This document shows positions 63,996-64,000 of a DNA stretch of 64,000 bases, piece after piece (the first letter of the stretch is position 1; every line of letters starts with the position of its first letter). The stretch is from an uncultured Christensenellaceae bacterium (GTDB taxonomy: Bacteria; Bacillota; Clostridia; Christensenellales; Borkfalkiaceae). The translations under genes were made by a program, and so were the position numbers. The notes beneath the pieces are model-generated. The model saw nothing but the letters and a program-made list of their open reading frames with translations. It did no database searches and had not been told where the DNA came from. The stretch covers positions 71,612 through 135,611 of the forward strand of contig CAJUPX010000002.1 of NCBI GenBank assembly GCA_910588685.1, read 5' to 3'.

Positions 63996-64000
63996 TATTA

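Noticed and set aside
1..64000. tRNA or rRNA genes, insertion sequences, phage or attachment sites
   Set aside because: I looked for tRNA cloverleaf ends, rRNA core sequence, transposase motifs and terminal inverted repeats and saw none.

Overview
The window reads as chromosome from an endospore-forming, low-to-moderate G+C member of the Clostridia (Bacillota), most likely an uncultured gut-type lineage. The evidence is a housekeeping run with the Bacillota gene order yicC-gmk-rpoZ-priA-def-fmt-rsmB-rlmN-rpe-thiN-spoVM, a recognisable 25-codon spoVM, strong AGGAGG-type ribosome sites, lipobox and Gram-positive-type signal peptides, and no outer-membrane genes. I cannot name a genus. No rRNA, tRNA, CRISPR array, transposase or phage gene is visible.

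Layout. (1) 1-2900: a minus-strand group of secreted or membrane proteins. It holds a subtilisin-like protease cut by the window edge, a small four-helix membrane protein, and a C39-like cysteine peptidase whose signal peptide is interrupted by an in-frame TGA. The two peptidase genes share an almost identical 48-nt 5' leader. (2) 2930-7200: glycogen branching enzyme and an intracellular GH13 amylase, one minus-strand unit. (3) 7240-9300: two tandem YitT-type membrane proteins on the plus strand. (4) 9300-11890: a large protein that looks like an SF1 helicase/nuclease that has lost its motor, with its own promoter. (5) 11908-24964: a 14-gene operon for translation and nucleotide housekeeping, carrying an inserted TIR-LRR protein and an alpha/beta hydrolase. 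(6) 25031-28265: an FmdB-type zinc ribbon, a secreted M1 metallopeptidase lipoprotein, a degenerate nitrilase-fold protein and an orphan lipoprotein. (7) 28318-33718: a complete polyamine ABC transporter, potABCD, led by an XRE-cupin regulator gene with a consensus promoter and a pair of inverted operator-like sites. (8) 33840-63596: a single 9,918-codon gene, 46% of the window.

The giant gene is the outstanding feature. It encodes a signal peptide, about 110 tandem Ig-like (Big_3-type) domains of roughly 89 residues, and a C-terminal membrane helix with a 30-residue cytoplasmic tail. It has a good promoter and ribosome site upstream and a perfect intrinsic terminator downstream, so it appears intact and expressed. 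The domains alternate between two subtypes joined by Pro/Asp/Asn-rich linkers, so the array is built of two-domain modules. Two 406-bp stretches exactly 10,296 bp apart are identical, showing recent internal duplication or gene conversion.

Taken together the window codes for a cell that stores and uses alpha-glucan, imports polyamines under an autoregulated system, sporulates, secretes peptidases and displays a very long Ig-like fibre on its surface.
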